Position numbers and translations under genes: made by a program. DNA of 64,000 nucleotides from an uncultured Aquimarina sp. Its GTDB lineage: Bacteria; Bacteroidota; Bacteroidia; Flavobacteriales; Flavobacteriaceae. How positions within the stretch are numbered: the first letter of the stretch is position 1; each line of letters begins with the position of its first letter. Shown here piece by piece: positions 63,483 through 64,000 of this stretch. Below the pieces are notes generated by a model. That model saw nothing but the letters and a program-made list of their open reading frames with translations. It was not told the origin of the DNA and did not search any database. The DNA lies in the NCBI GenBank assembly GCA_947498935.1, contig CANMMM010000008.1, positions 124,001 to 188,000 of the forward strand, in the 5' to 3' direction.

Positions 63483-64000
63483 CTATATTTTTTCTTCGAG
63501 TACCTCTCGCATGGCCTTAGCCTTTAGTAGGCATTCTTCATACTCCTTATCAGGATCTGATTTGGCAGTAATGGCGCTCCCTACAGTAAAGGAAACATAC
63601 TCCTTTGCTTGATTGTACAAAATACTACGAATCACTACATTAAAATCAAAATCTCCTGTAGGCGTAAAATAGCCTACAGCACCACTATACAGTCCCCTTT
63701 TAGACACCTCTAATTCTTCAATGATTTGCATCGCAGAAATTTTAGGAGCTCCTGTCATACTTCCCATAGGAAATGTAGTTTTAAGTACCGCTACGGGAGT
63801 CGTATCAGCAGCCACCTCTGCAACTACTGTAGATATCATTTGGTGTACCTGTTTAAACGAATAAATCTTACATAACTCCTCTACTCGTACACTGCCTTTA
63901 GTGGCTGTTTTAGACAGATCATTGCGTACTAAATCTACGATCATTACATTCTCTGAGCGTTCTTTTGGATCCTTACTCAATGTGGTCTTCAAGGCAGTGT
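63483..64000 (-). CDS. pabB: Chorismate-utilising enzyme, PabB/TrpE type (N-terminus outside window)
   Basis: About 172 C-terminal codons are visible; the frame stays open to the window end, so the start lies beyond 64000. The chorismate-binding core is clear: MIVDLVRNDLSKTA, TTFPMGSMTGAPKISAMQII, LYSGAVGYF and FTVGSAITAKSDPDKEYEEC. It could be aminodeoxychorismate synthase component I (folate) or anthranilate synthase component I (tryptophan). The position near tilS and dsbD, an arrangement I associate with pabB in flavobacteria, favours PabB; there are no trp genes nearby. Symbol is therefore tentative. Confidence 0.85.
   Translation of the reverse strand, partial: TALKTTLSKDPKERSENVMIVDLVRNDLSKTATKGSVRVEELCKIYSFKQVHQMISTVVAEVAADTTPVAVLKTTFPMGSMTGAPKISAMQIIEELEVSKRGLYSGAVGYFTPTGDFDFNVVIRSILYNQAKEYVSFTVGSAITAKSDPDKEYEECLLKAKAMREVLEEKI

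Overview
The window comes from an AT-rich member of the Bacteroidota, most likely a marine Flavobacteriaceae. The evidence is a SusC/SusD/SusE set, a type IX secretion (T9SS) C-terminal sorting domain on an alpha-amylase, many short-signal lipoproteins, a Bacteroidota-type split CcsB/CcsA cytochrome c assembly system, no recognisable Shine-Dalgarno sequences, several probable TTG starts, and TAnnTTTG-type -7 promoter boxes. No rRNA, tRNA, CRISPR array or transposase gene was recognised.

Layout. (1) 1-5157, + strand: the end of an FAD/NAD(P)/2Fe-2S reductase, a pentaheme cytochrome, a monoheme lipoprotein cytochrome, and the two halves of a cytochrome c maturation system. (2) 5461-20651: a nitrate/nitrite assimilation island with a NarK-type transporter, an NrtABCD-type ABC importer (two separate ATPases), a NarL-type response regulator, an outer-membrane porin, NirB, NirD, a DUF4202 protein and a NarX-like histidine kinase. 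Four promoters in it share one palindrome-plus--7-box module. No nitrate reductase gene lies in the window. (3) 21310-24313, - strand: pfkA, gapA and a BadF-type sugar kinase. (4) 24957-26522: a surface LRR-like lipoprotein. (5) 26718-45124: a starch/maltodextrin utilisation locus. On one side are an MFS sugar transporter, beta-phosphoglucomutase, a GH65 maltose phosphorylase and a lipoprotein GH13 amylase; then a LacI-type regulator; then SusC, SusD, SusE and a T9SS-secreted GH13 amylase. Starch would be cut outside, imported as maltodextrin/maltose and phosphorolysed to glucose plus beta-G1P, then converted to G6P. The pfkA/gapA/kinase genes just upstream can take that product, and a LacI-like palindrome sits upstream of both susC and pfkA. 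(6) 45412-50785: two unknown envelope proteins and a C39-peptidase ABC exporter with its HlyD partner. (7) 51164-58633, - strand: a membrane protein, a Crp-like regulator coupled to a TPR histidine kinase, a DUF885 metallopeptidase and an S15/CocE hydrolase. (8) 59122-64000: dsbD, tilS, a divergent sigma-like protein, and the 3' part of a pabB/trpE-type gene.

The most unusual content is between genes. Family A (9 copies, 87-90 bp, one enlarged to 160 bp) has nearly invariant ends around a variable hairpin whose two arms change together. Family B (8 copies, full length about 161 bp) is MITE-like, with about 19-bp terminal inverted repeats and no ORF. Six of eight B copies share an intergenic region with an A copy, and one B copy is inserted inside the hairpin loop of an A copy. 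I regard these two linked families, and the shared nitrate-regulon operator, as the best candidates for something undescribed.
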